14,722 bases of DNA from DATJSJ01 sp035504175 (GCA_035504175.1 DATJSJ010000099.1:1-14722); one strand, 5' to 3'; counted from the first letter of the stretch, positions 1 through 7,748 are shown. Translations and numbers: made by a program. Notes: generated by a model from the sequence alone, not told the origin.

Positions 1-14
1 CCCCTGGACCCCGC
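1..14. repeat. Edge of a C-run repeat resembling the right-end element
   Basis: The first 12 bases, CCCCTGGACCCC, also occur inside the hairpin cluster after the last gene (from 14648). This suggests the window begins at the edge of another copy of the same intergenic palindromic family. The copy is cut by the window boundary and the match is low-complexity, so chance is possible. The rest of 1-153 holds no gene that I can support. Confidence 0.3.
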
Positions 15-153
15 CTTCCCGGATCGAGCGCGCCCACGCCGACCACGTGCGCCGAGGCCGGACGGCAGCCTTTTAGGTTCCGGTGAATGCAACAGAGCGA
101 TGTTTGTCTTCATGCAGAGGCACTGAGGCGCATCGCCCGGACGGAGCCCAGCC

Positions 154-1485
154 ATGCCTGAACCACTCGACCTGCTCGCCGATCTGATCCGGGCCGCCCG
201 CACCGCCGGCGCGGACGCGGCGGACGCGGTGCTGGTCGCCGGGACCTCGCTCTCGGTGCAACGCCGGCTCGGGCGCATCGAGCATCTCGAGCGGTCGGAG
301 GCGCGCGACCTCGGTCTGCGCGTCTTCGTCGGCCAACGCTCGGCGCTCGTGTCCTCGACAGCCGCCGACCCGGCCGGCTTCGGCCTGCTCGCCGAGCGGG
401 CGGTGGCGATGGCGCGCGTCGTGCCGGAAGATCCCCACGCCGGCCTCGCCGCCGAGGCCGCGCCCGCCGATGCCGCCGCCCTCGATCTCGACGACCGTGC
501 CGAACCCGACACCGCGACACTCGCCGCCCGCGCGGCGCTGGCCGAGGAGGCTGCACTCGCCGTCCCCGGCATCACCAACTCGGAGGGCGCCGAGGCCGGC
601 TACTCCCGCACCGAGATCGCGCTCGCGACCTCCGCTGGTTTCGCCGGCACCTACGCGCGCACGATGCATTCCGTCTCCGCGACGGCCCTGGCCGGCCAGG
701 GCACATCCATGCAGCGCGACTACGACCACGCGAGCGCCGTGCATCTCGCCGATCTGGAGGACGCCGTCGTCATCGGCCATCGCGCCGGCGAGCGCGCCGT
801 GGCGCGACTGAACCCGACACGGCCAAAGACGACGCGCCTGCCCGTCGTGTACGACCCGCGCGTCGCAGGCGGCCTGCTCGGCCATCTCGCCGGCGCGATC
901 AACGGCGCCGCCGTCGCACGCAACACCAGCTTTCTCAAGGACAGGCTCGGCAGCCGCATCTTCGCCGCCGGCATCGCGGTGCGCGACGATCCGCGCCGGG
1001 TGCGCGGCCTGCGCTCCCGCCCGTTCGACGGCGAGGGCGTGCCGACAGCGCCGCGCGCCATCATCGAGGACGGCGTCCTCACCACCTGGCTGCTTGACAG
1101 CCGCACCGCGCGCCAGCTCGGCATGATCACGACCGGCCATGCCAGCCGCGGCACCGGCGCGCCGCCATCACCGGCGCCGACCAACCTCTATCTCGCCCCC
1201 GGCAGCCTGACGCCGGCAGCGCTGATGGCCGATATCGCGCTCGGCCTCTACGTCACCGAGCTGATCGGCATGGGGGTGAATCAGGTGACCGGCGACTACA
1301 GCCGCGGGGCCGCCGGCTTCATGATCCGTGACGGCGCGATCGCCGAGCCGGTCGCCGAGATCACCATCGCCGGCAACCTGCCGGATATGTTCGCGGCCTT
1401 GGTTCCCGCCGACGACCTGGTGTTCCGCCGCGGCACCGACGCGCCCTCCATCCGCATCGACGGCATGACACTGGCCGGCGCCTGA
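154..1485 (+). CDS. pmbA: TldD/PmbA family protein, metalloprotease subunit TldE (PmbA)
   Basis: This 443-residue protein has the length and architecture of PmbA/TldE. TldE is the non-catalytic partner of TldD in a cytoplasmic heterodimeric metalloprotease that degrades unfolded peptides, matures microcin B17 and degrades the CcdA antitoxin in E. coli. The N-terminal third holds the family pattern VQRRLGRIEHLERSEARDLGLRVFVG (broken here as VQRRLG, EHLERSEARDLGLRVF). The C-terminal signature GMGVNQVTGDYSRGAAGF begins at residue 372 and is followed by a glycine-rich tail ending in NLPDMF. As expected for TldE, the zinc motif HExxxH of TldD is absent. The ATG at 154 has a GGAG ribosome site at 143-146 with a 7-base spacer. 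TldD is not in the window, so the partner must be encoded elsewhere. The next gene (cdh) is 189 bases away and probably separate. Confidence 0.95.
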   Translation: MPEPLDLLADLIRAARTAGADAADAVLVAGTSLSVQRRLGRIEHLERSEARDLGLRVFVGQRSALVSSTAADPAGFGLLAERAVAMARVVPEDPHAGLAAEAAPADAAALDLDDRAEPDTATLAARAALAEEAALAVPGITNSEGAEAGYSRTEIALATSAGFAGTYARTMHSVSATALAGQGTSMQRDYDHASAVHLADLEDAVVIGHRAGERAVARLNPTRPKTTRLPVVYDPRVAGGLLGHLAGAINGAAVARNTSFLKDRLGSRIFAAGIAVRDDPRRVRGLRSRPFDGEGVPTAPRAIIEDGVLTTWLLDSRTARQLGMITTGHASRGTGAPPSPAPTNLYLAPGSLTPAALMADIALGLYVTELIGMGVNQVTGDYSRGAAGFMIRDGAIAEPVAEITIAGNLPDMFAALVPADDLVFRRGTDAPSIRIDGMTLAGA

Positions 1486-1504
1486 TCCGCGCCGGCGCAC
1501 GCAA

Positions 1505-1543
1505 CCAACCGTTGGGCTGGGGCACGCCCCGGCCGGCTCGGCC
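1505..1543 (+). terminator. Possible pmbA terminator hairpins
   Basis: Twenty bases after pmbA, GGGGC/GCCCC (1519-1530) and GGCCG/CGGCC with loop GCT (1531-1543) are small GC-rich hairpins. They are preceded by the short palindrome CCAAC-C-GTTGG (1505-1515). There is no T-run, so intrinsic termination is only a possibility. In such GC-rich DNA short hairpins arise easily. Confidence 0.25.
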
Positions 1544-1674
1544 GCGCGCGCCCGCGCTGGCGCGACGGCACGGACCGCCGGATCAGTGCCGCCTGCTTGC
1601 CGCCGCCCGGTGCCGCCGGCAAGGATCGTCGCATGCAGGGGGGATCTCGGGCATCCGCGATGGGGGAGGGGCGA

Positions 1675-2430
1675 ATGCGGCGCTGGGCAGTGACAATGCT
1701 GGCGCTTGCCGGGCTGCTGGCGTGCCGCTCGCCGCTTGCCTCCAACCCGAATGCGCTGTGGCAGATCGTGCACGGCCAATGCGTCCCCCACGCGCAGGCG
1801 GGTGGCGATCCGGCGCCCTGCGCCCGGGTGGATCTGACGGCGGGCTACGCGGTGCTGAAGGACAACAGCCCGGAAAAACCTGACGCCTATCTGCTGATCC
1901 CGACCGAGCGGTTGACCGGCATCGGCAGCAAGGCGCTGCTGCAGCCGGACGCACCGGATTACTGGCAGGACGCCTGGCAGGCGCGCGACCTGGTCGCCGC
2001 GCAGCTGGGCCGGCCCTTGCCGCGGGACTGGGTGGGGATGGCGATCAATTCCCGCTATGGCCGCACGCAGGACCAGCTGCACATCCATGTCTCCTGCCTG
2101 CGCGCCGACGTGCGGGCGGCGCTGGCACGGCACCAGGCCGCGATCGGGGCCCGCTGGGCAGCCTTTCCCGATCCGCTCGCCGGCGAGCGATACGAGGCGA
2201 TGCGGATCGACGGCGCGGACCTGCGCGCCGTGGCACCGTTCCGCCTGCTGGCCGACGGCATCCCCGGGGCGCGGGAGGCGATGGACGGCGAGACCCTGGC
2301 GGTGGCCGGCATCGTCTTCGACGGCGGCCGGCCGGGCTTCGTGCTGCTCGCCGACCGGGCCGATCCGGCGCGCGGCAACTGGGGCGTGGCGGAAGAACTA
2401 CTCGGCCAGACCTGCCGGCTCGGCCGGTGA
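1675..2430 (+). CDS. cdh: CDP-diacylglycerol diphosphatase (Cdh)
   Basis: Cdh hydrolyses CDP-diacylglycerol to phosphatidate and CMP at the inner membrane. The 251-residue protein follows the E. coli Cdh pattern throughout: NPNALWQIV (24-32), GYAVLKD (57-63), YLLIPTERLTGI (72-83), AWQARD (100-105), AINSRYGRTQ (123-132) and the catalytic HIT-like motif HIHVSC with H136 and H138. The ATG at 1675 is preferred over in-frame ATGs at 1597, 1633 and 1660. It follows the purine-rich ribosome site GGGGGAGGGG and starts a clean export signal, MRRWAVTMLALAGLLAC. C17 after L-L-A looks like a lipobox, so the enzyme may be a lipoprotein rather than having the simple N-terminal anchor known from E. coli. 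That point is inference. A Tim44-domain gene follows after 67 bases on the same strand and may be co-transcribed. The family assignment is secure; the physiological role of Cdh in alphaproteobacteria is not clear. Confidence 0.93.
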   Translation: MRRWAVTMLALAGLLACRSPLASNPNALWQIVHGQCVPHAQAGGDPAPCARVDLTAGYAVLKDNSPEKPDAYLLIPTERLTGIGSKALLQPDAPDYWQDAWQARDLVAAQLGRPLPRDWVGMAINSRYGRTQDQLHIHVSCLRADVRAALARHQAAIGARWAAFPDPLAGERYEAMRIDGADLRAVAPFRLLADGIPGAREAMDGETLAVAGIVFDGGRPGFVLLADRADPARGNWGVAEELLGQTCRLGR

Positions 2431-2497
2431 GCCGAGGCGACGCACGGGATGTTCGCCTCTTGGGTGCCCGCCCGGCTTCGCCCATATTCGCGGCACC

Positions 2498-3469
2498 ATG
2501 ATGCGCTCCCTGATGCACGCACGGTCGCGCGGGGTCGCCCGCGTGATCGCCGGTTTGCTCGTCCTGGCCGTGGCCCTGGCGCCCGTCGTCGCAGAGGCCC
2601 GCGCCGGCGGCGGCTTCTCCATGGGCAGTCGCGGCATGCGGACCTATTCCGCCCCGCCGATGACTCGCACCGCCCCCTATGGCGCGGCGCCGATGCAGCG
2701 CAGCCTGACGCCGCGCCAGGCGCCGTCGACGGCGCCGATGCCCGGATACGGCCAGCCCTCTTACGGCGGCCGCTCACCGTTCATGTCGGGGCTGCTGGGC
2801 GGCCTGATCGGCGCCGGGATCGGCGGCTTGCTGTTCGGGCACGGCTTCTTCGGCGGCGTGCGCGGCGGATTCGGCTTCCTCGGCCTGCTGCTGCAGATCT
2901 TCCTGATCGTGCTGGTGGTGCGTTGGCTGATCCGGCGGTTCCACGGCGGGGGCTACGCCTTCGCCTCGCCATTCGGCGGCAACCAGCGGCCGCCCGACGA
3001 CGCGCCCGGCTACGGCGCTGCCGGCCCGGCCGGCTCGGTACCGACCGCGGGTGCCGCGCCGGCGTCGCTCAGGCTGTCACGCCCCGATTTCGAGGAGTTC
3101 GAGCGACTGCTGAAGGCGGTGCAGGCAAGCTGGAGCGCCCAGGACCTCAACACCCTGCGCGGCCTGGCGACGCCGGAGATGGTCGGCTACTTCGCCGAGC
3201 AGCTTGGCGACTACGCCAGCCGCGGCCTGCGCAACGTGGTCAGCGACGTGCGTCTGGAACAGGGCGACCTCGCCGAGGCCTGGACCGAAGGCGACCGCGA
3301 CTACGCGACCGTCGCCATGCGCTACTCCATGCGTGACGTGACGCAGGATGCGGTCGGGCACACTGTGGACGGCAGCGCGAGCGAACGCGTCCTGGTGACC
3401 GAACTCTGGACCTTCATGCGCGCGCATGGCGGCCGGTGGCTGCTGTCAGCGATCCAGCAGACACGATAG
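2498..3469 (+). CDS. Tim44-like domain membrane protein
   Basis: This 323-residue protein has four visible parts. Residues 1-36 form a signal peptide or anchor (two arginines, then VIAGLLVLAVALAPVVAEARA). Residues 37-95 are low-complexity and rich in Pro, Met, Tyr and Gly. Residues 98-120 are a glycine-zipper hydrophobic stretch, followed by a strong transmembrane helix at 126-144. Residues about 195-323 form a Tim44-like domain: RPDFEEFERLLKAVQASWSAQD, then LRGLATPEMVGYF and a C-terminal W-T-F...GRWLLSAIQQ. Bacterial Tim44-domain proteins of this layout are common in proteobacteria. Their role is unproven, and translocation or membrane-complex assembly is inferred only from mitochondrial Tim44. 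The start at 2498 (ATGATG) coincides with the signal peptide, although no clear ribosome site precedes it. The open frame continues upstream into cdh, but that part is an out-of-frame reading of cdh. Confidence 0.85.
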   Translation: MMRSLMHARSRGVARVIAGLLVLAVALAPVVAEARAGGGFSMGSRGMRTYSAPPMTRTAPYGAAPMQRSLTPRQAPSTAPMPGYGQPSYGGRSPFMSGLLGGLIGAGIGGLLFGHGFFGGVRGGFGFLGLLLQIFLIVLVVRWLIRRFHGGGYAFASPFGGNQRPPDDAPGYGAAGPAGSVPTAGAAPASLRLSRPDFEEFERLLKAVQASWSAQDLNTLRGLATPEMVGYFAEQLGDYASRGLRNVVSDVRLEQGDLAEAWTEGDRDYATVAMRYSMRDVTQDAVGHTVDGSASERVLVTELWTFMRAHGGRWLLSAIQQTR

Positions 3470-3484
3470 AGTCTGCCTAGCACG

Positions 3485-3523
3485 GCGGCAGATCGGCGCC
3501 CTTCTGCCGCTGATTTGGGCGCC
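3485..3523 (+). other. Interlocking inverted repeats, possible H-type pseudoknot
   Basis: GCGGCAG (3485-3491) pairs with CTGCCGC (3504-3510). GGCGCCC (3495-3501), which lies in that loop, pairs with GGGCGCC (3517-3523). The connecting loops are 3, 2 and 6 bases, which is the geometry of an H-type pseudoknot or of two mutually exclusive hairpins. A small hairpin TGACG-TTTTCC-CGTCA follows at 3537-3552. It lies 16 bases after the Tim44-domain gene and about 100 bases before the ATP-grasp gene. It could be a terminator for the former or a leader structure for the latter. No long T-run follows. Confidence 0.35.
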
Positions 3524-3621
3524 CTTGGATCCGATCTGACGTTTTCCCGTCACGGGAGATATTCCAGCCGGGCGCGGGCTGGCATTACAGTCGGGCGGTC
3601 GAGACACAGGGGCGCTGCGCC

Positions 3622-5103
3622 ATGCCGATGACCCAGGCTTCCGTCGTCACCCCGCTGCCGCGTCGCCGCGGCGGCGTCATGGACGGCTATATGCCCGGGG
3701 ACTTCTTCTGCGAGATGCTGCGCGCCGGCGAGCCGGCCGATCCGGCCATCGCCCTGCTGCTGGAGCGCCTGGACAGCGTGCCGCTGGAGGCGCTGCGCAA
3801 GCGGGCGAGTGACGCCGAGCGCGATCTGGTCGAGCGCGGCATCACATTTACGGTCTATTCCGAGGCGGACGCGATCGACCGCATCCTGCCCTTCGATCTG
3901 ATCCCCCGGATCATCACGGCGGCCGAGTGGCAGGTGATCGAGCGTGGCGTCATCCAGCGCGTCGCGGCGCTCAACGCCTTCCTGCACGACGTCTATCACG
4001 ACCAGAGGATCCTCGCCGACGGCGTGGTGCCGCGCGAGCGGGTGCTCGGCAATGCCGGCTACTGCGCCGAGATGGCGGGGTTCGACGTGCCGCTTGGCTG
4101 CTACGTGCATGTCTGCGGCACCGACATCGTGCGCGACGAGACCGGGCGTTTCCTGGTGCTGGAGGACAATGCCCGCACCCCCTCGGGCGTCGCCTACGTG
4201 GTCGAGAACCGGCACATGACGCGCCGCGTGCTGTCCGACCTGATGGCCGGGCTGCGCGTGCGCTCGGTCGACGATTACGGGCTGATGCTGCACCGCGCGC
4301 TGGTCGAGATCGCGCCGACGGCGGCCACCGATCCGCAGGTCGTGCTGCTCTCCCCCGGCATCTACAACTCCGCCTATTTCGAGCACGTGTTTCTGGCACG
4401 CGAGATGGGCGTGCCGCTGGTCGAGGGCCGCGATCTGGTCGTCGAGGACGGCCGCGTCTGGATGCGCACCACCGCCGGCCTGGCACCGGTGCACACGATC
4501 TACCGGCGGCTGAACGACGAATTCCTCGACCCGGCGGTGTTCCGGCCGGACAGCACGCTCGGCGTGCGCGGCCTGTTCGACTGCTGGCGCCGGGGGACGG
4601 TCTCGATCGCCAACGCGGTCGGTGCCGGGGTTGCCGACGACAAGGCGATCTACGCCTACATGCCGCGCATCATCCGCTACTATCTCGGCGAAGATGCGAT
4701 CCTGCCCAATGTCGAGACGCAGATCTGCGCCGAGCCGGAGGGCCTCGCCTACACGCTCGAACATCTGGCGGAACTGGTGGTCAAGCCGGTCGCGGAATCC
4801 GGCGGCTACGGCCTGATCATCGGGCCGCTCGCGACCCGCGCCGAGATCGAGGCGTTCCGCCGCAAGCTGCTGGCCAATCCGGCGAACTATATCAGCCAGC
4901 CGATGGTGCGCCTCTCGGTCTCGCCGACACTGTGCGAGGACGGCACCGGCGGCCGGCACGTCGATCTCCGGCCCTTTGCCGTCAGCGGGCGCAGCACCTG
5001 GGTGCTGCCGGGCGGCCTGACCCGGGTGGCGCTGCGCGAGGGGGCGATGGTGGTCAATTCGTCGCAGGGCGGCGGCTCGAAGGACACGTGGGTCCTGGCG
5101 TGA
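3622..5103 (+). CDS. Circularly permuted ATP-grasp protein (COG2308 type)
   Basis: This 493-residue protein belongs to the circularly permuted type 2 ATP-grasp family (former DUF404/DUF407). The family is predicted to form amide bonds using ATP, but has no established substrate. Visible landmarks are MPGDFFCEML near the N-terminus, NAGYCAEMAGFDVPLG, and the acidic/basic motif LEDNARTPSGVAYVVENR starting at L180. Further on are SPGIYNSAYFEH, VHTIYRRLNDEFLDP, VSIANAVGAGVADDKA with the ATP-binding region, and KPVAESGGYGL at 388-398. The ATG at 3622 has GGGG at about 9 bases upstream. ATGs at 3628 and 3679 are alternatives, and 3679 would begin directly at the conserved region. The stop overlaps the GTG of the Alpha-E gene by 4 bases, so the two are translationally coupled. 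In many genomes the pair is joined by a transglutaminase-like protein and a proteasome-type protease; neither is present here. Confidence 0.92.
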   Translation: MPMTQASVVTPLPRRRGGVMDGYMPGDFFCEMLRAGEPADPAIALLLERLDSVPLEALRKRASDAERDLVERGITFTVYSEADAIDRILPFDLIPRIITAAEWQVIERGVIQRVAALNAFLHDVYHDQRILADGVVPRERVLGNAGYCAEMAGFDVPLGCYVHVCGTDIVRDETGRFLVLEDNARTPSGVAYVVENRHMTRRVLSDLMAGLRVRSVDDYGLMLHRALVEIAPTAATDPQVVLLSPGIYNSAYFEHVFLAREMGVPLVEGRDLVVEDGRVWMRTTAGLAPVHTIYRRLNDEFLDPAVFRPDSTLGVRGLFDCWRRGTVSIANAVGAGVADDKAIYAYMPRIIRYYLGEDAILPNVETQICAEPEGLAYTLEHLAELVVKPVAESGGYGLIIGPLATRAEIEAFRRKLLANPANYISQPMVRLSVSPTLCEDGTGGRHVDLRPFAVSGRSTWVLPGGLTRVALREGAMVVNSSQGGGSKDTWVLA

Positions 5104-6116
5104 GCGCCGTCGCCCCCGCCGAGGACGAGGCCGTCCCGCGCCCCGCGCCGCGGCTGCTGGCGCGCTACGCTGCCGGCATCCTCTGGCTCGGCCGCTACAT
5201 GGAGCGGATCGAGAACCTGGCACGCCAGATCGACGTCACCCGCACCTTCGCACTCGACGATGTCGAGGGCCGGATCTGGCGCGCTTTGCTGCGCGTCAAT
5301 GCCGACGAGCCGCGCTTCCTCGAGCGCCACAGGGAGGCGACGGCGACCGCGGTCGCGCATTTCTATTTGCTGGACCGCGACAACCCGACCTCGATCCAGA
5401 CCGCGATGGCGGCGGTGCGGGAGAATGCGCGCACGCTCAGGGCGCTGATCTCGACCGAGATGTGGCTGCAGATCAACGTCTTCCATGCCCGCATCCGGGG
5501 CCTGACCGAGGCGGACATCGCGCCCGGCGAGATCACCCGCGTCTGCACCATGCTCAAGGACGGCTGCCAGTCGCATGCCGGCATCACCGAGGGCACGTTC
5601 TACCGCGACCAGAGCTGGAGCTTCTACGAGATCGGCCGGCATCTGGAGCGCGCCGACCAGACCACGCGGCTGCTCGACATGCGCTTCTCGGCGCTGCTGC
5701 CGGGCGGAAACGCCGGGCGCGAGGTGGTGCGGGACGGGCCGGACGCCGAGGTGCAGGCGGGGCAGTGGAACGCGCTGCTGCGCGCCGCGGCCGGCTATCA
5801 CGCCTATCGCCGGGTGCGCCCGCACGGCTACTCCCCGCGCGACGTCGCCGCTTTCCTGTTGATCGACACCGCCTTCCCGCGCTCGGTCGGCCTCAACCTG
5901 GCGCAGATCGAGTGGCACCTGACCCAGCTGCGCACGCATCACGACCTGCATGGCGGGCGGGCGGCGATGGAGCGGATGGACCTGCTGCGCGCCCTGCTGC
6001 ACGAGCAGAGCGTCGACAGCATCCTCAAGCGCGGCCTGTCACCCTTCCTCGACTGGCTGCAGCAGCAGATCGGCGGACTGTATCGCGACCTCGAGGCGGC
6101 GTTCTTCCCGGCCTGA
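5100..6116 (+). CDS. Alpha-E domain protein (COG2307, DUF403)
   Basis: This 338-residue, almost entirely helical protein belongs to the Alpha-E family, the standard partner of circularly permuted ATP-grasp proteins. The N-terminal signature ARYAAGILWLGRYMERIENLAR is followed by RENARTLRALISTEMWLQIN and SWSFYEIGRHLERADQTTRLLDMR. The central segment repeats the same R-x-ER-x2-x3-R type helix, an internal similarity typical of the family. The GTG start at 5100 lies in a GTGA overlap with the ATP-grasp stop. No ribosome site is close (an AAGGA lies 15 bases upstream), so translation probably depends on coupling. The open frame runs further upstream only as an out-of-frame reading of the ATP-grasp gene. 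No transmembrane helix or signal peptide is seen, so a cytoplasmic complex with the ATP-grasp protein is the likely arrangement. Biochemical function is unknown; a scaffold or substrate-carrier role is inferred. Confidence 0.92.
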   Translation: MSAVAPAEDEAVPRPAPRLLARYAAGILWLGRYMERIENLARQIDVTRTFALDDVEGRIWRALLRVNADEPRFLERHREATATAVAHFYLLDRDNPTSIQTAMAAVRENARTLRALISTEMWLQINVFHARIRGLTEADIAPGEITRVCTMLKDGCQSHAGITEGTFYRDQSWSFYEIGRHLERADQTTRLLDMRFSALLPGGNAGREVVRDGPDAEVQAGQWNALLRAAAGYHAYRRVRPHGYSPRDVAAFLLIDTAFPRSVGLNLAQIEWHLTQLRTHHDLHGGRAAMERMDLLRALLHEQSVDSILKRGLSPFLDWLQQQIGGLYRDLEAAFFPA

Positions 6117-6124
6117 GGCAGCGC

Positions 6125-6143
6125 CCCGCCACGTCGTGGCGGG
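6125..6143. terminator. Hairpin between convergent genes
   Basis: CCCGCCAC (6125-6132), loop GTC, GTGGCGGG (6136-6143) is a perfect 8-base stem with a 3-base loop. It sits in the 37-base gap between the Alpha-E gene and the convergent beta-helix gene. Its position and symmetry suit a bidirectional terminator. Neither strand has a T-run after it, which is common in GC-rich alphaproteobacteria. Confidence 0.5.
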
Positions 6144-6153
6144 ACAGCCCGCG

Positions 6154-7473
6154 TCAGGAATGCGCGATTGCCGTCGTATCGGTGACGTGGAAGCTGTCGA
6201 AGGCCTGGGCGCCGGCCAGCGTCATCGATCCGGCGTGGCCCAGCGCCTGGCCATTCCACGCGATATGGTTCGACACCGACTGTCCGTCCCAGGTGATGCC
6301 CTGGACCTGCATCGCGGCGCCGGCGCCGGCATCGAGCAGGTGCAGCAGCACGTGATGCGTGCCGGCCGCCCAGTTGCCTTTCAGGGTGAACGTCTCGGTC
6401 TGACCCGCGGCGGCGGTGACGGTGAGGGGACCGCCGACCTGCTGGTCACCGACGGCAACCGCGAAGCGCGGCGCTGCCGCCTGGCCGAGGGTCGCCGCCG
6501 TCACCTTGATCACCAGCGAATCGCTGCCGGTCGATCCGCTGGTGAACGGCGCGCTGGTGTCGAGCGCCGGCTCCGAGGCGAGCGCCTGCACGCCGGAGAC
6601 GTTGGCCGCGCCATGCGCGATCTGGCTGGATGAAAGGCCCCAGGTCTTGTCGTTGCTGATCGTCGCAGTGCCGGTGCCGTCGTTCTGCAGCAGCACGACG
6701 GAGGACGAGGGATCGTCGTTGAGGAAGGTGTCGTTGGTGATCGAGATCGTGCTCCCGGCATGCAGCCCGCCCTCCTCGCCGTAGGAGATCATGATCGGAT
6801 TCTGCGCGTTCGGTCCCTTCTCAACCACGTCGTTGTGCATGCTGAGATTGCCGCCGTTCGGCAGGTCGACATCATAGCTCGCCGTGCCGGTGGGACCGTC
6901 CTGGATGCGCGTGTTGTTGATGGTCGTGCTTTCGGCCCGGCTCTTGATCTCGTGTCCGACCACGGCGTTGGTGAAATAGCTGTTGTTGATGTTGAGCGCG
7001 GCGATGTCGCCGACATAGAGATTGTGCGTGTAGCCGTCGCCCGCACCGTTATGGGCGAATTCCGAGTGGTTGATGTTGATGGTGCCGACACCCGGGCTGG
7101 AGTAGCCGCCGAGCAGCCCTTCCTGGTTGTCGTGGAAATAGTCGTTGTTCAGCGTCAGCGTGCCGCCCTCGTAGCGGATGCCGGCGCCGTTGTTGTCCGG
7201 CACGCTGGCGCCGGAGAACGAAAATCCGTTGATCGTGATGTTCGATGTCGCGGTGCCCAGCGTGACGATGGCCTTGCCGTCCGGTGGCGATTGCGTTGCG
7301 ACCAGATTGACCCGGCCGCCCACCGCCTGCAGCGTGATGCTGTCGCGGATGGTGGCGAAGTCGTTGACGTAGGTGCCCGCCTTCACGTCGATGGTGTCAC
7401 CGTCCTGTGAGGCGGCGACGGCGGCGGCGATGGTCGCGAATTGCTGTCCCGGACCGACGGTCAGGATTGCCAT
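6154..7473 (-). CDS. Parallel beta-helix protein with C-terminal carbohydrate-binding-like module
   Basis: This 439-residue protein opens with the typical beta-helix entry: VGPGQQFATIAAAVAASQ (6-23), then DGDTIDVKAGTY. The next roughly 230 residues are short Asn-rich coils (ITINGFSFSGAS, LTLNNDYFHDN, ININHSEFAHNG, LNINNSYFTNA, TTINNTRIQDG), the ladder of a right-handed parallel beta-helix as in pectate lyase-like folds. Residues about 312-400 (SLVIKVTAATLGQAAAPRFA to VQGITWDGQ) resemble the CBM60-like xylan-binding module found in alphaproteobacterial secreted proteins. The start at 7473 has GGGGGAA just upstream; an in-frame start 17 codons earlier lacks support. There is no signal peptide, RTX repeat or autotransporter domain, so the export route is not visible. 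Polysaccharide binding, or lyase, hydrolase or epimerase activity, is inferred from fold only. The gene is divergent from the SGNH hydrolase gene. Confidence 0.8.
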   Translation of the reverse strand: MAILTVGPGQQFATIAAAVAASQDGDTIDVKAGTYVNDFATIRDSITLQAVGGRVNLVATQSPPDGKAIVTLGTATSNITINGFSFSGASVPDNNGAGIRYEGGTLTLNNDYFHDNQEGLLGGYSSPGVGTININHSEFAHNGAGDGYTHNLYVGDIAALNINNSYFTNAVVGHEIKSRAESTTINNTRIQDGPTGTASYDVDLPNGGNLSMHNDVVEKGPNAQNPIMISYGEEGGLHAGSTISITNDTFLNDDPSSSVVLLQNDGTGTATISNDKTWGLSSSQIAHGAANVSGVQALASEPALDTSAPFTSGSTGSDSLVIKVTAATLGQAAAPRFAVAVGDQQVGGPLTVTAAAGQTETFTLKGNWAAGTHHVLLHLLDAGAGAAMQVQGITWDGQSVSNHIAWNGQALGHAGSMTLAGAQAFDSFHVTDTTAIAHS

Positions 7474-7590
7474 GTGTTCCCCCGATATATCTGGCGCGCC
7501 GGCGCCGCATGAGCGCAGGCGCATGGGATGAGGCCGACCGCGCTAGCGGACCTGCGCGGGATCACGCAATCGCGATGGGCGAAAAGTCCG

Positions 7591-7609
7591 TCAAATCGGT
7601 CGATTTTGA
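7591..7609. promoter_or_regulatory. Near-palindromic operator candidate
   Basis: TCAAATCG-GT-CGATTTTGA is an inverted repeat broken only by one extra T in the right arm. It lies about 118 bases upstream of the beta-helix start in an AT-richer patch between divergent genes. No regulator is encoded next to it, so the binding protein is unknown. Confidence 0.3.
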
Positions 7610-7748
7610 GGTTTTGCGCCTGCCGGGGCGCGTCCGGTTAGGAACACCGGCCTATCCGGGCCGCAGGGCGGACTGCGGAGACGGTCCACATGCCCGATAT
7701 CGCCGCTGCGGCGGCAACCGAGCGCCAGAATGATGCGATCTAGCACCA

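Noticed and set aside
2..76. Possible tail of a plus-strand gene ending at the TAG at 74-76
   Set aside because: Only 24 codons are visible and they begin in the repeat-like C-run; nothing identifies a protein.
73..1140. Long minus-strand open frame opposite pmbA
   Set aside because: Ala/Arg/Gly/His-rich shadow of a well-supported plus-strand gene; no recognisable domain and no ribosome site.
3550..5223. 557-codon minus-strand open frame opposite the ATP-grasp gene
   Set aside because: Composition (Asp/His/Arg/Gln-rich, no motifs) is that of the complementary strand of a GC-rich gene; the plus-strand family is certain.
6154..7473. Beta-helix gene as a phage tail spike or autotransporter
   Set aside because: No phage genes nearby, no autotransporter barrel and no signal peptide; a carbohydrate-binding-like module fits better.
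7407..7733. Possible small plus-strand gene in the divergent gap
   Set aside because: It starts inside the beta-helix gene, begins with an arginine run and has no ribosome site.
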